From the NCBI GenBank assembly GCA_910584215.1, contig CAJTYI010000071.1, positions 1 to 16,269 of the forward strand: a stretch of 16,269 nt of DNA, written 5' to 3'. This DNA comes from an uncultured Roseburia sp. Its GTDB lineage: Bacteria > Bacillota > Clostridia > Lachnospirales > Lachnospiraceae. The position numbers and the translations under genes were made by a program. A model generated the notes under the pieces. It was not told the DNA's origin. It was given only the letters and a program-made list of their open reading frames with translations, and did not search any database. Position 1 is the stretch's first letter, and each line of letters begins with the position of its first letter. Of the stretch, positions 5,013 through 12,710 are shown one piece after another.

Positions 5013-5657
5013 TTATTCGATCTGCGCGACGCGCGCTTCCAGGATCGCATCGTTTAACTGCAGCATCTTGGCGTCGAGCATCGACACAATGCTCGAACAC
5101 TCCCGCAGATCGCGGCTGATGTACTCCGGCGCATTTCCTTCAAATTTATAGTAAATTTTATGCTCCAGGCTGGCCCAAAAATCCATGGCCATAGTGCGAA
5201 TCTGTATCTCGACCTTGGTATCAATGACGCGGTCCGTCAGAAAGATCGGCACTGTCACCAGCATATGATAGCTCTTATAGCCGCTTTCCTTGGGATGTTT
5301 TATATAATCTTTGATGGAAATCACTTTGAGATCATTCTGCTTTCCGATCATCTCCGCCAAACGGTAGATATCGGACGTAAACGAGCATACGATGCGAATA
5401 CCGGCAATATCGTTGACATAGGTTATCATATTGCCGATCGTGGACTCGTACCCCCGCCGCCTCAATTTTTTGACAATGCTCTCCGGTGATTTCACCCTGG
5501 ACTTAACGTACTCAATCGGATTGTATTGATGTACCTGCTGAAATTCATCGTTTAAGATCTCAACCTTGGTTCCCACTTCTTTCAGCGCGGAGCGGTACAA
5601 AAAAATAGCCGTATTCCAACTATCAATCCCCTCATTGAGCCTTAATGGTTCCCTCAT
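5013..5657 (-). CDS. relQ: Small alarmone synthetase, RelQ type
   Basis: This 214-residue cytosolic enzyme transfers pyrophosphate from ATP to GDP or GTP to make (p)ppGpp. It has only the synthetase domain, without the HD hydrolase or regulatory domains of full-length Rel. Key motifs are SRVKSPESIVKKLRRRGY (residues 53-70), the ATP-binding region; NDIAGIRIVC (82-91), with the probable metal-binding Asp83; GYKSYH (126-131), nucleotide binding; and VEIQIRTMAMDFWASLEHK (149-167), with catalytic Glu150. The length and C-terminal helices fit the tetrameric RelQ group better than RelP. The start at 5657 follows GGAGGG by six bases. A frame to 5699 is longer but unsupported. An extended -10 promoter lies at 5708-5716. 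Confidence 0.9.
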   Translation of the reverse strand: MREPLRLNEGIDSWNTAIFLYRSALKEVGTKVEILNDEFQQVHQYNPIEYVKSRVKSPESIVKKLRRRGYESTIGNMITYVNDIAGIRIVCSFTSDIYRLAEMIGKQNDLKVISIKDYIKHPKESGYKSYHMLVTVPIFLTDRVIDTKVEIQIRTMAMDFWASLEHKIYYKFEGNAPEYISRDLRECSSIVSMLDAKMLQLNDAILEARVAQIE

Positions 5658-5707
5658 CCAAATCCCTCCAAAATAATATCCCCCCAGTAAATGTTTCATT
5701 CTTTTAT

Positions 5708-5716
5708 ATTATATCA
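5708..5716 (-). promoter_or_regulatory. Extended -10 promoter for relQ
   Basis: On the minus strand TGATATAAT (5716-5708) fits TGnTATAAT. There is no good -35 box at 17 bp. An alternative weaker pair, TTGTGA with TAAAAA, lies slightly upstream. It is 51 bp before the relQ start codon. Confidence 0.55.
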
Positions 5717-5761
5717 TATTTTTATCCGGCGTGCACATTTCTCACAAAATTTTCGTAATAT

Positions 5762-5801
5762 TTAAAATAATTTTATTTATTTTAACATTTCAAAATGAAA
5801 T
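5762..5801 (-). other. Two AT-only or AT-rich hairpins after the 5803-6066 gene
   Basis: On the minus strand the stop codon is followed at once by ATTTCA-TTT-TGAAAT (5801-5787), then by TTAAAATAA and its inverse TTATTTTAA (5785-5762) around a 6-nt loop. They lack G-C strength and a T tail, so they are poor intrinsic terminators. They may still mark the transcript end before the relQ promoter. Confidence 0.3.
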
Positions 5802-5802
5802 C

Positions 5803-6066
5803 TTAATCTTCTTCTATCACATGAAGTTCCAGAAAATCAAACGGAATCGTCTCCATGAAGCTGTCCTGTCGAAATCTCGTCTTTGCATGGCGCTTAAACT
5901 CTGCGATATTGGCGTCGAGCCATATGGGCTGCGCTAAATCGAACGCGTATGCGGCCTGCTCCACAGCACGGAATATTTTATGTGTTCTTGTATCCTTGCC
6001 GTCATCCACCACAGTCATATCCCGCAGCAGATGATTATCTTTCATCATCTTAAACCAAATTTTCAT
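5803..6066 (-). CDS. Conserved hypothetical protein, 87 aa
   Basis: A short soluble protein of unknown function. It begins MKIWFKMMKDNHLLRDMTV. A probable helix follows (RTHKIFRAVEQAAYAFDLA), then PIWLDANIAEFKRHAKTRF, and it ends in an acidic strand (FDFLELHVIEED). I associate this layout with a small protein widely conserved but uncharacterised in Clostridia. No catalytic motif is visible. The start at 6066 follows GGAGGGG, which lies inside the upstream in-frame GTG start of a slightly longer frame (6078). The gene begins 60 bp after the stop of the RNA methyltransferase and may share its transcript. Confidence 0.8.
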   Translation of the reverse strand: MKIWFKMMKDNHLLRDMTVVDDGKDTRTHKIFRAVEQAAYAFDLAQPIWLDANIAEFKRHAKTRFRQDSFMETIPFDFLELHVIEED

Positions 6067-6126
6067 ATGCCCCTCCACGCCGCGTCTTTTGTGAAAACAC
6101 GACCAGAAATCCGCGCAGGCGATTTC

Positions 6127-6918
6127 TCATCTGCAATCTGTCTGCCTTTTTTGTCTTAACACTTCATACATCAACAGTGACGCGGAAATCGCCGCGTTTA
6201 AGGACTCCACCTGCCCCTCCATAGGAATCTTAATGCGCACATCCGCGAGGTTTGACAACTCCTCCGTCAATCCGCTGCCCTCATTGCCGATCATAAACGC
6301 AGTTCCCCCCCTGGTGTAATCGGGGGCATCATAGGATACCGCCCCCGCAAGGTGCGCCGCACACAAAGTAATCTGCCGCTGCTTTAACCGCGAAAGTACC
6401 CCCGGCAGATCTTCCGTGACGTAGTAGGGAACGCGATAGATACTGCCCATCGTCGAGCGGATGGTTTTCGGCGAAAACAGATCCACGGTGGTATGGTTCA
6501 TCAATATCCCCGTGATGCCTGCCCCCTCGCCGGTGCGCAGCATTGTCCCCAGATTGCCGGGGTCTTGTATGCTCTCCAGCGCCAGCAGAAGCGTCCGCTT
6601 ATCCCTTAACAGCGCATCCAGCGGGTAGACCGGCATCTTTACCAGCGCCAAGACGCCCTGCGGCGTCCTGGTTTCGGCAACGGCATCGAACACCCCATCC
6701 GACACTACCTCGCAATCGTATAATTCGCGCAGATTGTTTGCCTCCGCGCTCCCAAGTACGCGCTCTGCCAGATACACCTTCTGTACCCAGCCCTCCGGCG
6801 CCTCCTTAATCATTTTTATGCCCTCCACGACAAAGACACCCTGTTTTTTGCGCTCCCTCGCTTTTCTCAGCAATAAGGAAATATTCTTTATCTGACGGCT
6901 GTTGCTGCTGGTAATCAT
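6127..6918 (-). CDS. TrmH/SpoU-family RNA 2'-O-methyltransferase
   Basis: This 263-residue SPOUT-superfamily enzyme transfers a methyl group from S-adenosylmethionine to a ribose 2'-OH in rRNA or tRNA. An N-terminal substrate-binding domain (KARERKKQGVFVVEGIKMI, residues about 19-37; then ETRTPQGVLALVKMP near 81-95) precedes the knotted catalytic domain. That domain has motif 1 (QDPGNLGTMLRTGEGAG, conserved Asn and Arg), motif 2 (FMIGNEGSGLTEE) and motif 3 (IPMEGQVESLNAAISASLLMYE). The layout is that of the RlmB/TsnR-like group often annotated simply as RNA methyltransferase. The target nucleotide cannot be read from the sequence. It lies downstream of the pfkA terminator, so it must have its own promoter, which I did not find. 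Confidence 0.92.
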   Translation of the reverse strand: MITSSNSRQIKNISLLLRKARERKKQGVFVVEGIKMIKEAPEGWVQKVYLAERVLGSAEANNLRELYDCEVVSDGVFDAVAETRTPQGVLALVKMPVYPLDALLRDKRTLLLALESIQDPGNLGTMLRTGEGAGITGILMNHTTVDLFSPKTIRSTMGSIYRVPYYVTEDLPGVLSRLKQRQITLCAAHLAGAVSYDAPDYTRGGTAFMIGNEGSGLTEELSNLADVRIKIPMEGQVESLNAAISASLLMYEVLRQKRQTDCR

Positions 6919-6931
6919 ATGTTTTCCCCAT

Positions 6932-7000
6932 AAAAAGAATTACTTTGTAATTATTTGCAAGTTGCTCCGCAACTTGAGAATCGATGCGTCTGACGACGCA
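6932..7000 (-). repeat. Three consecutive hairpins between pfkA and the methyltransferase
   Basis: After the pfkA terminator, the minus strand has TGCGTC-GTCA-GACGCA (7000-6985), then CAAGTTGC-GGA-GCAACTTG (6976-6958), then AATTAC-AAA-GTAATT (6952-6938) followed by CTTTTT. All stems are perfect. The last may be a second weak terminator. The first two resemble a segment before mrp at 12516-12565. Confidence 0.6.
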
Positions 7001-7012
7001 GTTTTATAAAGT

Positions 7013-7068
7013 AAAAAAGAATAGCCGCCACACCTCATACTATCTCTCCTTCGTGCAACGGCTATTCT
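7013..7068 (-). terminator. Intrinsic terminator of the mrp-dnaE-pfkA operon
   Basis: AGAATAGCCG (7068-7059 on the minus strand) and CGGCTATTCT (7027-7018) form a perfect 10-bp stem, followed by a T run down to 7013. The stem starts 15 bases after the pfkA stop. The loop is unusually long, 31 nt, and contains AAGGAGAG followed seven bases later by ATG. Confidence 0.8.
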
Positions 7069-7082
7069 GGTTTCAAGTCTAT

Positions 7083-8057
7083 TTACAAAGACAGATTTAC
7101 GCTGATCTGATACTGGTACTCGGAAATCTCTTTGGACATCGAAAGCGCCTCGTCGATATCAAAGTCGACAAAATCCCCATGACGGTAACCAACCACACGG
7201 TTGCTCTTGCCCTGGCAAAGTAAATCAACCGCCAAGGCCCCCATCGTGGAAGCGTACACACGGTCTTTACAGGTTGGGCTTCCTCCGCGCTGCATGTGTC
7301 CTAAGATCGTCGCGCGCGTCTCAACGCCGGTAGCCGCCTCGATACGTTTTGCCATACTCGCCGAATGACCGATTCCCTCTGCATTGATTATAATATGATG
7401 CTGTTTTCCGTGTTTTCTGTTTTCAATGATATGATTGACAATCTTCTGCTCGTCGTAGTCGTAGCGCTCCGGAAGAAGAATGTCCTCCGCCCCGTTGGCG
7501 ATGCCGCACCAGAGTGCAATATAGCCAGCTCCGCGCCCCATCACCTCGATGATACTGCACCGCTCGTGTGAGGTGGAGGTATCGCGCACCTTGTCGATCG
7601 CTTCCATGGCAGTATTTACCGCCGTGTCAAACCCGATCGTGTACTCGGTACAAGCGATATCCAGGTCTATCGTGCCCGGAAGTCCAATCGTGCTCACGCC
7701 AAGGGCCGCCAATTTCTGTGCCCCGCGGAAAGAACCGTCTCCTCCAATGACAATGACACCGTCAATCCCGTGCTTTTTACATATCTCGGCGCCTTTCTTC
7801 TGTCCTTCTTCCGTCGTAAACTCTTTACAGCGCGCCGTCTGTAAGATCGTACCGCCGCGCTGAATGATATCGGAGACATCTTTAGCCACCATCTCCTCAA
7901 TCTCCTCCTGCAAAAGTCCTGCATAACCGCGCTTAATACCAACGACTTTCTTCCCCTGCGCCGCCGCCTCACGCACCACTGCACGGATTGCTGCATTCAT
8001 TCCGGGCGCATCACCGCCGCTTGTCAAAACACCGATTGTGTTAATCTCTTTTGCCAT
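7083..8057 (-). CDS. pfkA: ATP-dependent 6-phosphofructokinase
   Basis: This 324-residue glycolytic enzyme converts fructose 6-phosphate and ATP to fructose 1,6-bisphosphate. The length is typical of bacterial PfkA. Seen motifs are GVLTSGGDAPGMNAAIR (residues 9-25), GGDGS (105-109) for ATP binding, PGTIDLD (127-133) with the catalytic Asp131, MGRGAGYIA (173-181), and ILGHMQRGGSP toward the C-terminus for sugar phosphate binding. Gly in GGDGS and in PGTID, rather than Asp and Lys, indicates ATP and not pyrophosphate as donor. The usual TIDND reads TIDLD here. The start follows AGGAGG. It lies 51 bp after dnaE, a pairing common in Firmicutes, and ends in an intrinsic terminator. Confidence 0.97.
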   Translation of the reverse strand: MAKEINTIGVLTSGGDAPGMNAAIRAVVREAAAQGKKVVGIKRGYAGLLQEEIEEMVAKDVSDIIQRGGTILQTARCKEFTTEEGQKKGAEICKKHGIDGVIVIGGDGSFRGAQKLAALGVSTIGLPGTIDLDIACTEYTIGFDTAVNTAMEAIDKVRDTSTSHERCSIIEVMGRGAGYIALWCGIANGAEDILLPERYDYDEQKIVNHIIENRKHGKQHHIIINAEGIGHSASMAKRIEAATGVETRATILGHMQRGGSPTCKDRVYASTMGALAVDLLCQGKSNRVVGYRHGDFVDFDIDEALSMSKEISEYQYQISVNLSL

Positions 8058-8108
8058 TTATCGTTTCCTCCTACAAAGCCCATTCATATAATTACCATTT
8101 TAATCTCT

Positions 8109-11100
8109 TTAATGATTCTTTTCAATGTTCTTTTCTACAACTTTTACGTTATTTTTCCCCAAAAAGTTAGTTAAAATGTTGACAATCTCCGGCTGTATCT
8201 GTATGTTGTACTGATTTCCCAGACGCTTCATGGCTTTCTCCGCCGCAAGATAAATCACCACACTGTCGGCGCCGTCGGAATCATGCAGCAGCTCAAAAAG
8301 CTTCGTCTCTTTTTGCTCATAGGCGCCGCGGTCGGCAAATTGCAGCCATAGCTCACTCTTAGCCTCGGCAAACGAATAGACCGCCTCGCAGACCAGTCTG
8401 CCGTTTTTGTCATCCTCCACATCCGCCTTGCCTCTGATAAATACTTTTTCGTCGTCCCTAAGCAGCGTCTGATAGCGCTCGTACTGGCTTGGAAAAACAA
8501 TGATCTCCAGCGTGCCAAACAAATCTTCGATGGTGAGATACGCCATTGTCTTATTGGTCCTGGTAAATTTAACTTTCTTCTCGGCGATCATTCCTCCGAC
8601 CGTCACATGCGCTCCGTCCGCAATGCGCGTCCTGCCGGTATCCTCGTCCATCATAAAGTCGGTGGTGACGGCGTTTGTGTTTTTCCGCCATTTATCCTCA
8701 TAGTCTTCCAGCGGATGGCCGCTCAGATAGATCCCCAAAACTTCTTTCTCGAAGCCCAGTTTTTCCTCCTTGCCAAATTCGCCGACAGACGGATACTGCA
8801 CATCAAAACTTTTCTTTTCTTCCTCGCAGACAAAATCAAACAGCGTCATCTGCCCCGCCAAATTCTTCTTTCTCTCATTGGTCAGCTGATCGAGCATCAC
8901 CAGATATGTGAGCAGCATCTGCTTTCTCGTGCCGTCCAGACTGTCGCAGGCGCCAGACTTAATTAGATTTTCGAGCGCCTTTTTATTGACCTCTTTGTCA
9001 CAGACACGCTCCAACAGATTGCGCAGCGTGGGAAAGATACCGTTCTCGTCCCGCTCCCTAAGGATGGTATCGACGACATTGCGCCCCAGGCTCTTAATGG
9101 CGTAGAGCCCGTAGCGTATCGCCCCGTCCTCTGTCGTAAACACGCCCTCCCCGGCATTGACATCCGGCGAAAGAACCTTGATGCCCATCTCACGGCAGGT
9201 ATAGATATAACCGTATACTTTATGCGGCTGGTCGATCACAGAGGTCATCAGCGCCGCCATAAACTCCACCGGATAATAGTATTTTAAATAGGCCGTCTGG
9301 TAGGCCACCACGGCGTAAGCAGCCGCGTGAGATTTATTGAACGCATATTTTGCAAAATCGACCATCGAATCATAGATTTGATTGGCCGCCGCCTCGCTGA
9401 TTCCGTTTTTGATACATCCGGCGATATTTTGTTCCTCGTTGCCGTAGACGAAGTTCTGCCGCTCGGCGTCAATGATATACTGTTTCTTTTTGCTCATGGC
9501 ACGGCGGATATTGTCCGCCTGCCCCATCGTATAGCCCGCCAGATTCTGCACGATCTGCATCACCTGCTCCTGATAGACGATGCAGCCATATGTCGGCTCT
9601 AGGATCGGAATCAACTCCGGACAGACGTAGGTCGCACTCTGCGGCTCGTTTTTGCCTTTGATGTATTTGGGTATAAAATCCATGGGACCGGGCCGGTAGA
9701 GGGAGATGCCGGCGATCACATCCTCTAAGCTCTGCGGCTTCAACTCTTTCATAAAGCTCTTCATACCGCCGCTCTCAAGCTGGAAGATACCGTCACATTT
9801 GCCGGTCCCGATGGAATCTAACACTTTCTTATCATGGTAATCGATGGCGTCCACATCAATCGAACGGCCGTGATTTTTTTGTACCAGTTCTACCGCGTCC
9901 TTGATCACCGTCAGTGTCCGAAGTCCCAGGAAATCCATCTTTAAGAGTCCCAATTCCTCGATCGTAGTCATGACAAACTGCGTGGTGATCGTCCCGTCGG
10001 AAGCGCGCGAGAGCGGCACATACTCATCCATGGCCTCCTGGGAAATCACCACGCCCGCGGCGTGCATGGAAGTGTGGCGCGGCAGCCCCTCCAAACGTTT
10101 TGACATATCAATCAACCGCTTTACCTGCTCATCCGTCTCATACATGGCGCGCAGCTCCGCGTTGATCTGCAGCGCCCGATCGATGGTGATATTGAGTTCA
10201 AAAGGGATGGCTTTTGCAATCATATCGCAGAACGCATACGGCAGGTCCATGACACGGCCGACATCCCGGATTACGCCCTTAGCGGCGAGTGTTCCAAATG
10301 TGATAATCTGCGTCACACAATCTTTGCCGTACTTTTCCACGACGTAATTGATGACCTCGCCGCGGCGCTCATAGCAAAAATCAATGTCGATATCGGGCAT
10401 CGTGACGCGCTCAGGATTTAAGAAACGCTCAAACAGCAGATTATATTTGACGGGGTCGATGTTGGTAATCCCCATGGTATAGGAGGCCAGGCTGCCCGCG
10501 GCGCTGCCCCGCCCGGGTCCTACCGGAATATCGTGCACCCTGGCAAAATTGATAAAATCCCACACGATCAGAAAATAATCGACATATCCCATTTTTTGAA
10601 TCACCGACAGCTCATAGTCAAGCTGCGGCAGGTGTTTCTCATGCGTGTCGGGGTAACGCCTCACAAGCCCTTCATGGCATAATTTATTGAGGTATTCCCA
10701 CGCCGTGAATCCGTCCGGAACATCAAACCTTGGCAGCTTCGTCACGCCAAACTCGATCTCCACCTCACAGCGCTCTGCAATCTTTTGGGTATTTTCGAGC
10801 GCCTGCGGGGCAAACGGAAATAATCGCCGCATTTCTTCCTCGGATTTGACAAAATACTGCCCGCCCTCATAGCGCATCCGATTTTCATCGGACAATTTTT
10901 TTCCGGTCTGCAAACAAAGCAAGATATCGTGCGGTTCCACGTCGTCGGCGTATGTATAGTGCACATCATTTGTGGCGACGAGCTCTATGCCAAGCTCCTC
11001 GCTCATGCGCAGCAGCCCGGAATTGACCGTGCGCTGCTCCGGTATCCCGTGGTCCTGCATTTCGAGAAAGAAATTGCCCCTGCCAAAACATGTCTCATAC

Positions 11101-11582
11101 CTGAGCGCCGCGCGTTTGGCTTCCTCATACATGCCCTTGGTGAGATAGCGCTGTACTTCTCCCGCCAGGCAGGCGCTTAAAGCAATGAGACCTTCGTGGT
11201 ACGTCTCTAACAGTTCCATATCCACGCGCGGTTTATAGTAGTATCCTTCCACAAATCCTTTGGATACCAGCTTCATGAGGTTACTGTAACCGGTATTATT
11301 TTCCGCGAGCAGTACCAGATGGTAATAGCGGTCGTCGCCGGTCGCCGTCTCTCTGTCAAAGCGTGACCCCGGCGCCACATAGACTTCACATCCTAAGATC
11401 GGTCGTATCCCCTGTGCTTTCGCCTCCTTATAAAAATCTATCACACCGTACATCACACCGTGGTCAGTGATGGCGGCGCTGTCCATGCCAAGTTCCTTCA
11501 CACGGGCGACATATTCTTTTATTTTGTTGGAACCATCCAAAAGACTGTATTCCGTGTGTACATGCAGGTGGGCAAAAGCCAT
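8109..11582 (-). CDS. dnaE: DNA polymerase III alpha subunit, DnaE type
   Basis: This 1157-residue replicative polymerase of the C family (DnaE, not PolC) has an N-terminal PHP domain (HLHVHTEYSLLDG, residues 5-17; ITDHG, 38-42). The polymerase core has GPGRGSAAGS (355-364) and PDIDIDF (396-402), supplying catalytic Asp399 and Asp401, with the third Asp550 in LLKMDFLGLR. A fingers region and helix-hairpin-helix part follow. Near the C-terminus is an OB fold (VTVGGMIAEKKVKFTRTNKTMAYLTIEDLFG). In Firmicutes with PolC, DnaE extends primers on the lagging strand before handover. The length is normal and no break is seen. The start follows AAAGGAGGTG by four bases. It sits 22 bp after mrp and 51 bp before pfkA. 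Confidence 0.98.
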   Translation of the reverse strand: MAFAHLHVHTEYSLLDGSNKIKEYVARVKELGMDSAAITDHGVMYGVIDFYKEAKAQGIRPILGCEVYVAPGSRFDRETATGDDRYYHLVLLAENNTGYSNLMKLVSKGFVEGYYYKPRVDMELLETYHEGLIALSACLAGEVQRYLTKGMYEEAKRAALRYETCFGRGNFFLEMQDHGIPEQRTVNSGLLRMSEELGIELVATNDVHYTYADDVEPHDILLCLQTGKKLSDENRMRYEGGQYFVKSEEEMRRLFPFAPQALENTQKIAERCEVEIEFGVTKLPRFDVPDGFTAWEYLNKLCHEGLVRRYPDTHEKHLPQLDYELSVIQKMGYVDYFLIVWDFINFARVHDIPVGPGRGSAAGSLASYTMGITNIDPVKYNLLFERFLNPERVTMPDIDIDFCYERRGEVINYVVEKYGKDCVTQIITFGTLAAKGVIRDVGRVMDLPYAFCDMIAKAIPFELNITIDRALQINAELRAMYETDEQVKRLIDMSKRLEGLPRHTSMHAAGVVISQEAMDEYVPLSRASDGTITTQFVMTTIEELGLLKMDFLGLRTLTVIKDAVELVQKNHGRSIDVDAIDYHDKKVLDSIGTGKCDGIFQLESGGMKSFMKELKPQSLEDVIAGISLYRPGPMDFIPKYIKGKNEPQSATYVCPELIPILEPTYGCIVYQEQVMQIVQNLAGYTMGQADNIRRAMSKKKQYIIDAERQNFVYGNEEQNIAGCIKNGISEAAANQIYDSMVDFAKYAFNKSHAAAYAVVAYQTAYLKYYYPVEFMAALMTSVIDQPHKVYGYIYTCREMGIKVLSPDVNAGEGVFTTEDGAIRYGLYAIKSLGRNVVDTILRERDENGIFPTLRNLLERVCDKEVNKKALENLIKSGACDSLDGTRKQMLLTYLVMLDQLTNERKKNLAGQMTLFDFVCEEEKKSFDVQYPSVGEFGKEEKLGFEKEVLGIYLSGHPLEDYEDKWRKNTNAVTTDFMMDEDTGRTRIADGAHVTVGGMIAEKKVKFTRTNKTMAYLTIEDLFGTLEIIVFPSQYERYQTLLRDDEKVFIRGKADVEDDKNGRLVCEAVYSFAEAKSELWLQFADRGAYEQKETKLFELLHDSDGADSVVIYLAAEKAMKRLGNQYNIQIQPEIVNILTNFLGKNNVKVVEKNIEKNH

Positions 11583-11604
11583 GGGGCACCTCCTTTGTAA
11601 TTAT

Positions 11605-12456
11605 TTAAATCTGTTTTAACTTTTCTATTCCCGTTTGAAGTTCATCATGTTCTAACTCCATGATTTTTCCCTCATCGGCCCGTCTCGCAAACGACGGATC
11701 AAGCGGCAGCTTTCCGAATACCGGCAGTCCCAGCTCCGACGCTACCTCCTCCACATGGCTCTCGCCAAAAAGCCGCATCTCTTTTCCGCAGTCGGGACAC
11801 TTCAAATAACTGAAGTTTTCCACCAGGCCAAGCACCGGCACATGCATCATCTCTGCCATGTTGTAGGCTTTTTTTACGATCATCTGTACGAGTTCCTGCG
11901 GCGAGGTCACAATCACAACCCCGTCCACCGGCAGTGACTGAAATACCGTGAGCGGGACGTCCCCGGTCCCTGGCGGCATATCGACAAACAGATAATCCAG
12001 GTCTCCCCACACGGTCTCATTCCAAAACTGCTTGACAACACCGGCGATCACCGGGCCGCGCCAGATCACAGGCGCCTCCTCGTCATCGAGCAGCAGATTG
12101 ACGGAAACGATCTTCACACCGTTTTCGGCTTCCATCGGCACCATACCGCCCTCGCCTCCGTGCAGCTGTCCGTGCACGCCAAAAATCTTGGGTATCGACG
12201 GGCCCGTGACGTCCGCGTCCATAACACCTACGCGGTAACCCGCTTTTGCCATAGCGCAGGCGAGCGAACCTGTGACAAATGATTTGCCGACGCCGCCTTT
12301 TCCACTGACAATACCAATCACTTTCTTAATATGTGAAAACTCATTCATCGGCTCTTTTCCAATTCCGTTTCCTTTTCCCTTTTTGTTGCTCGGACAGCCC
12401 TCGCAGCTCTCCTTGCTGCAGGTGGATGCTCCGCTGCAATTACTATTTTCTGGCAT
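11605..12456 (-). CDS. mrp: Mrp/NBP35-family P-loop ATPase (Fe-S carrier)
   Basis: This 283-residue cytosolic ATPase of the MinD/Mrp class is thought to carry and insert iron-sulfur clusters. The N-terminus is Cys-rich (Cys7, 13, 18 and 21), as in NBP35-type members that bind an extra cluster. A deviant Walker A SGKGGVGKS (residues 51-59) follows, then DADVTGPSIPK (80-90), the FVDMPPGTGD Walker B region (157-166), and CPDC (220-223), the pair that bridges a 4Fe-4S cluster between two subunits. A Lys/Gly linker (25-34) joins the Cys-rich head to the ATPase. The start follows GAGGG. It is the first gene of the mrp-dnaE-pfkA group and has an extended -10 promoter at 12605-12613. Confidence 0.93.
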   Translation of the reverse strand: MPENSNCSGASTCSKESCEGCPSNKKGKGNGIGKEPMNEFSHIKKVIGIVSGKGGVGKSFVTGSLACAMAKAGYRVGVMDADVTGPSIPKIFGVHGQLHGGEGGMVPMEAENGVKIVSVNLLLDDEEAPVIWRGPVIAGVVKQFWNETVWGDLDYLFVDMPPGTGDVPLTVFQSLPVDGVVIVTSPQELVQMIVKKAYNMAEMMHVPVLGLVENFSYLKCPDCGKEMRLFGESHVEEVASELGLPVFGKLPLDPSFARRADEGKIMELEHDELQTGIEKLKQI

Positions 12457-12515
12457 AATTTCCCTCTTTTCTATCTTACTGGCGTTCTATCTTTTCGTCC
12501 AAATAAATGCCTACA

Positions 12516-12552
12516 GATTTCTCAAGTGTTTGCTGCAAACACTTGAGAAATC
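12516..12552 (-). repeat. 37-bp perfect palindrome in the mrp leader
   Basis: GATTTCTCAAGTGTTTGC (12516-12533) and its exact inverse (12535-12552) are separated by a single base. Transcribed, this gives a hairpin of up to 18 bp, about 60 bases ahead of the mrp start codon and downstream of the predicted promoter. There is no T tail, so it is not a typical terminator. Confidence 0.75.
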
Positions 12553-12566
12553 GTTTGCATCAGACA

Positions 12567-12607
12567 AATAGAGCAGCATAAACAAATTTCGTCTATACTG
12601 CTCTATT
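12567..12607 (-). repeat. Inverted repeat overlapping the mrp promoter
   Basis: AATAGAGCAG (12567-12576) and CTGCTCTATT (12598-12607) are perfect 10-bp inverses with 21 bp between them. Three more pairs follow after one mismatch inside. The right-hand copy includes half of the -10 box and the predicted start point. Half-site centres are 31 bp apart, close to three helical turns. It could be an operator, or a hairpin formed only in read-through RNA from etfA. Confidence 0.6.
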
Positions 12608-12613
12608 ATAACA
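12605..12613 (-). promoter_or_regulatory. Extended -10 promoter for mrp-dnaE-pfkA
   Basis: On the minus strand TGTTATAAT (12613-12605) fits TGnTATAAT. No good -35 box is present at 17 bp. The predicted start is near 12599, leaving a leader of about 140 bases that contains the 37-bp palindrome. Confidence 0.6.
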
Positions 12614-12640
12614 GATTCTTTTAAAAATTAAACATTTTCC

Positions 12641-12710
12641 TTCTTTTTTTCCCGGAAAACATGTAACCTACCAGCCTTTGGCTTCACAGTGAAGAAAACA
12701 TCGATAGGTT
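12641..12710 (-). terminator. Probable end structure of the hbd-bcd-etfB-etfA transcript
   Basis: AACCTA, overlapping the etfA stop codon (12710-12705), pairs with TAGGTT (12670-12665). Between them are CTTCA-CTG-TGAAG (12694-12682) and a partly competing AGCC-AAA-GGCT (12683-12673), giving a branched fold. The tail TACATGTTTTCC is only moderately T-rich. A small TTTTC-CGG-GAAAA stem follows. It is likely a transcript end, but not a textbook terminator. Confidence 0.45.

Noticed and set aside
9901..10347. Plus-strand 148-residue frame
   Set aside because: Antisense shadow of the dnaE polymerase core, which is intact.
12511..12579. 22-residue leader peptide (MLLYLSDANDF...) before mrp
   Set aside because: No ribosome site in front of the ATG. 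The frame is mostly made by the 37-bp palindrome.
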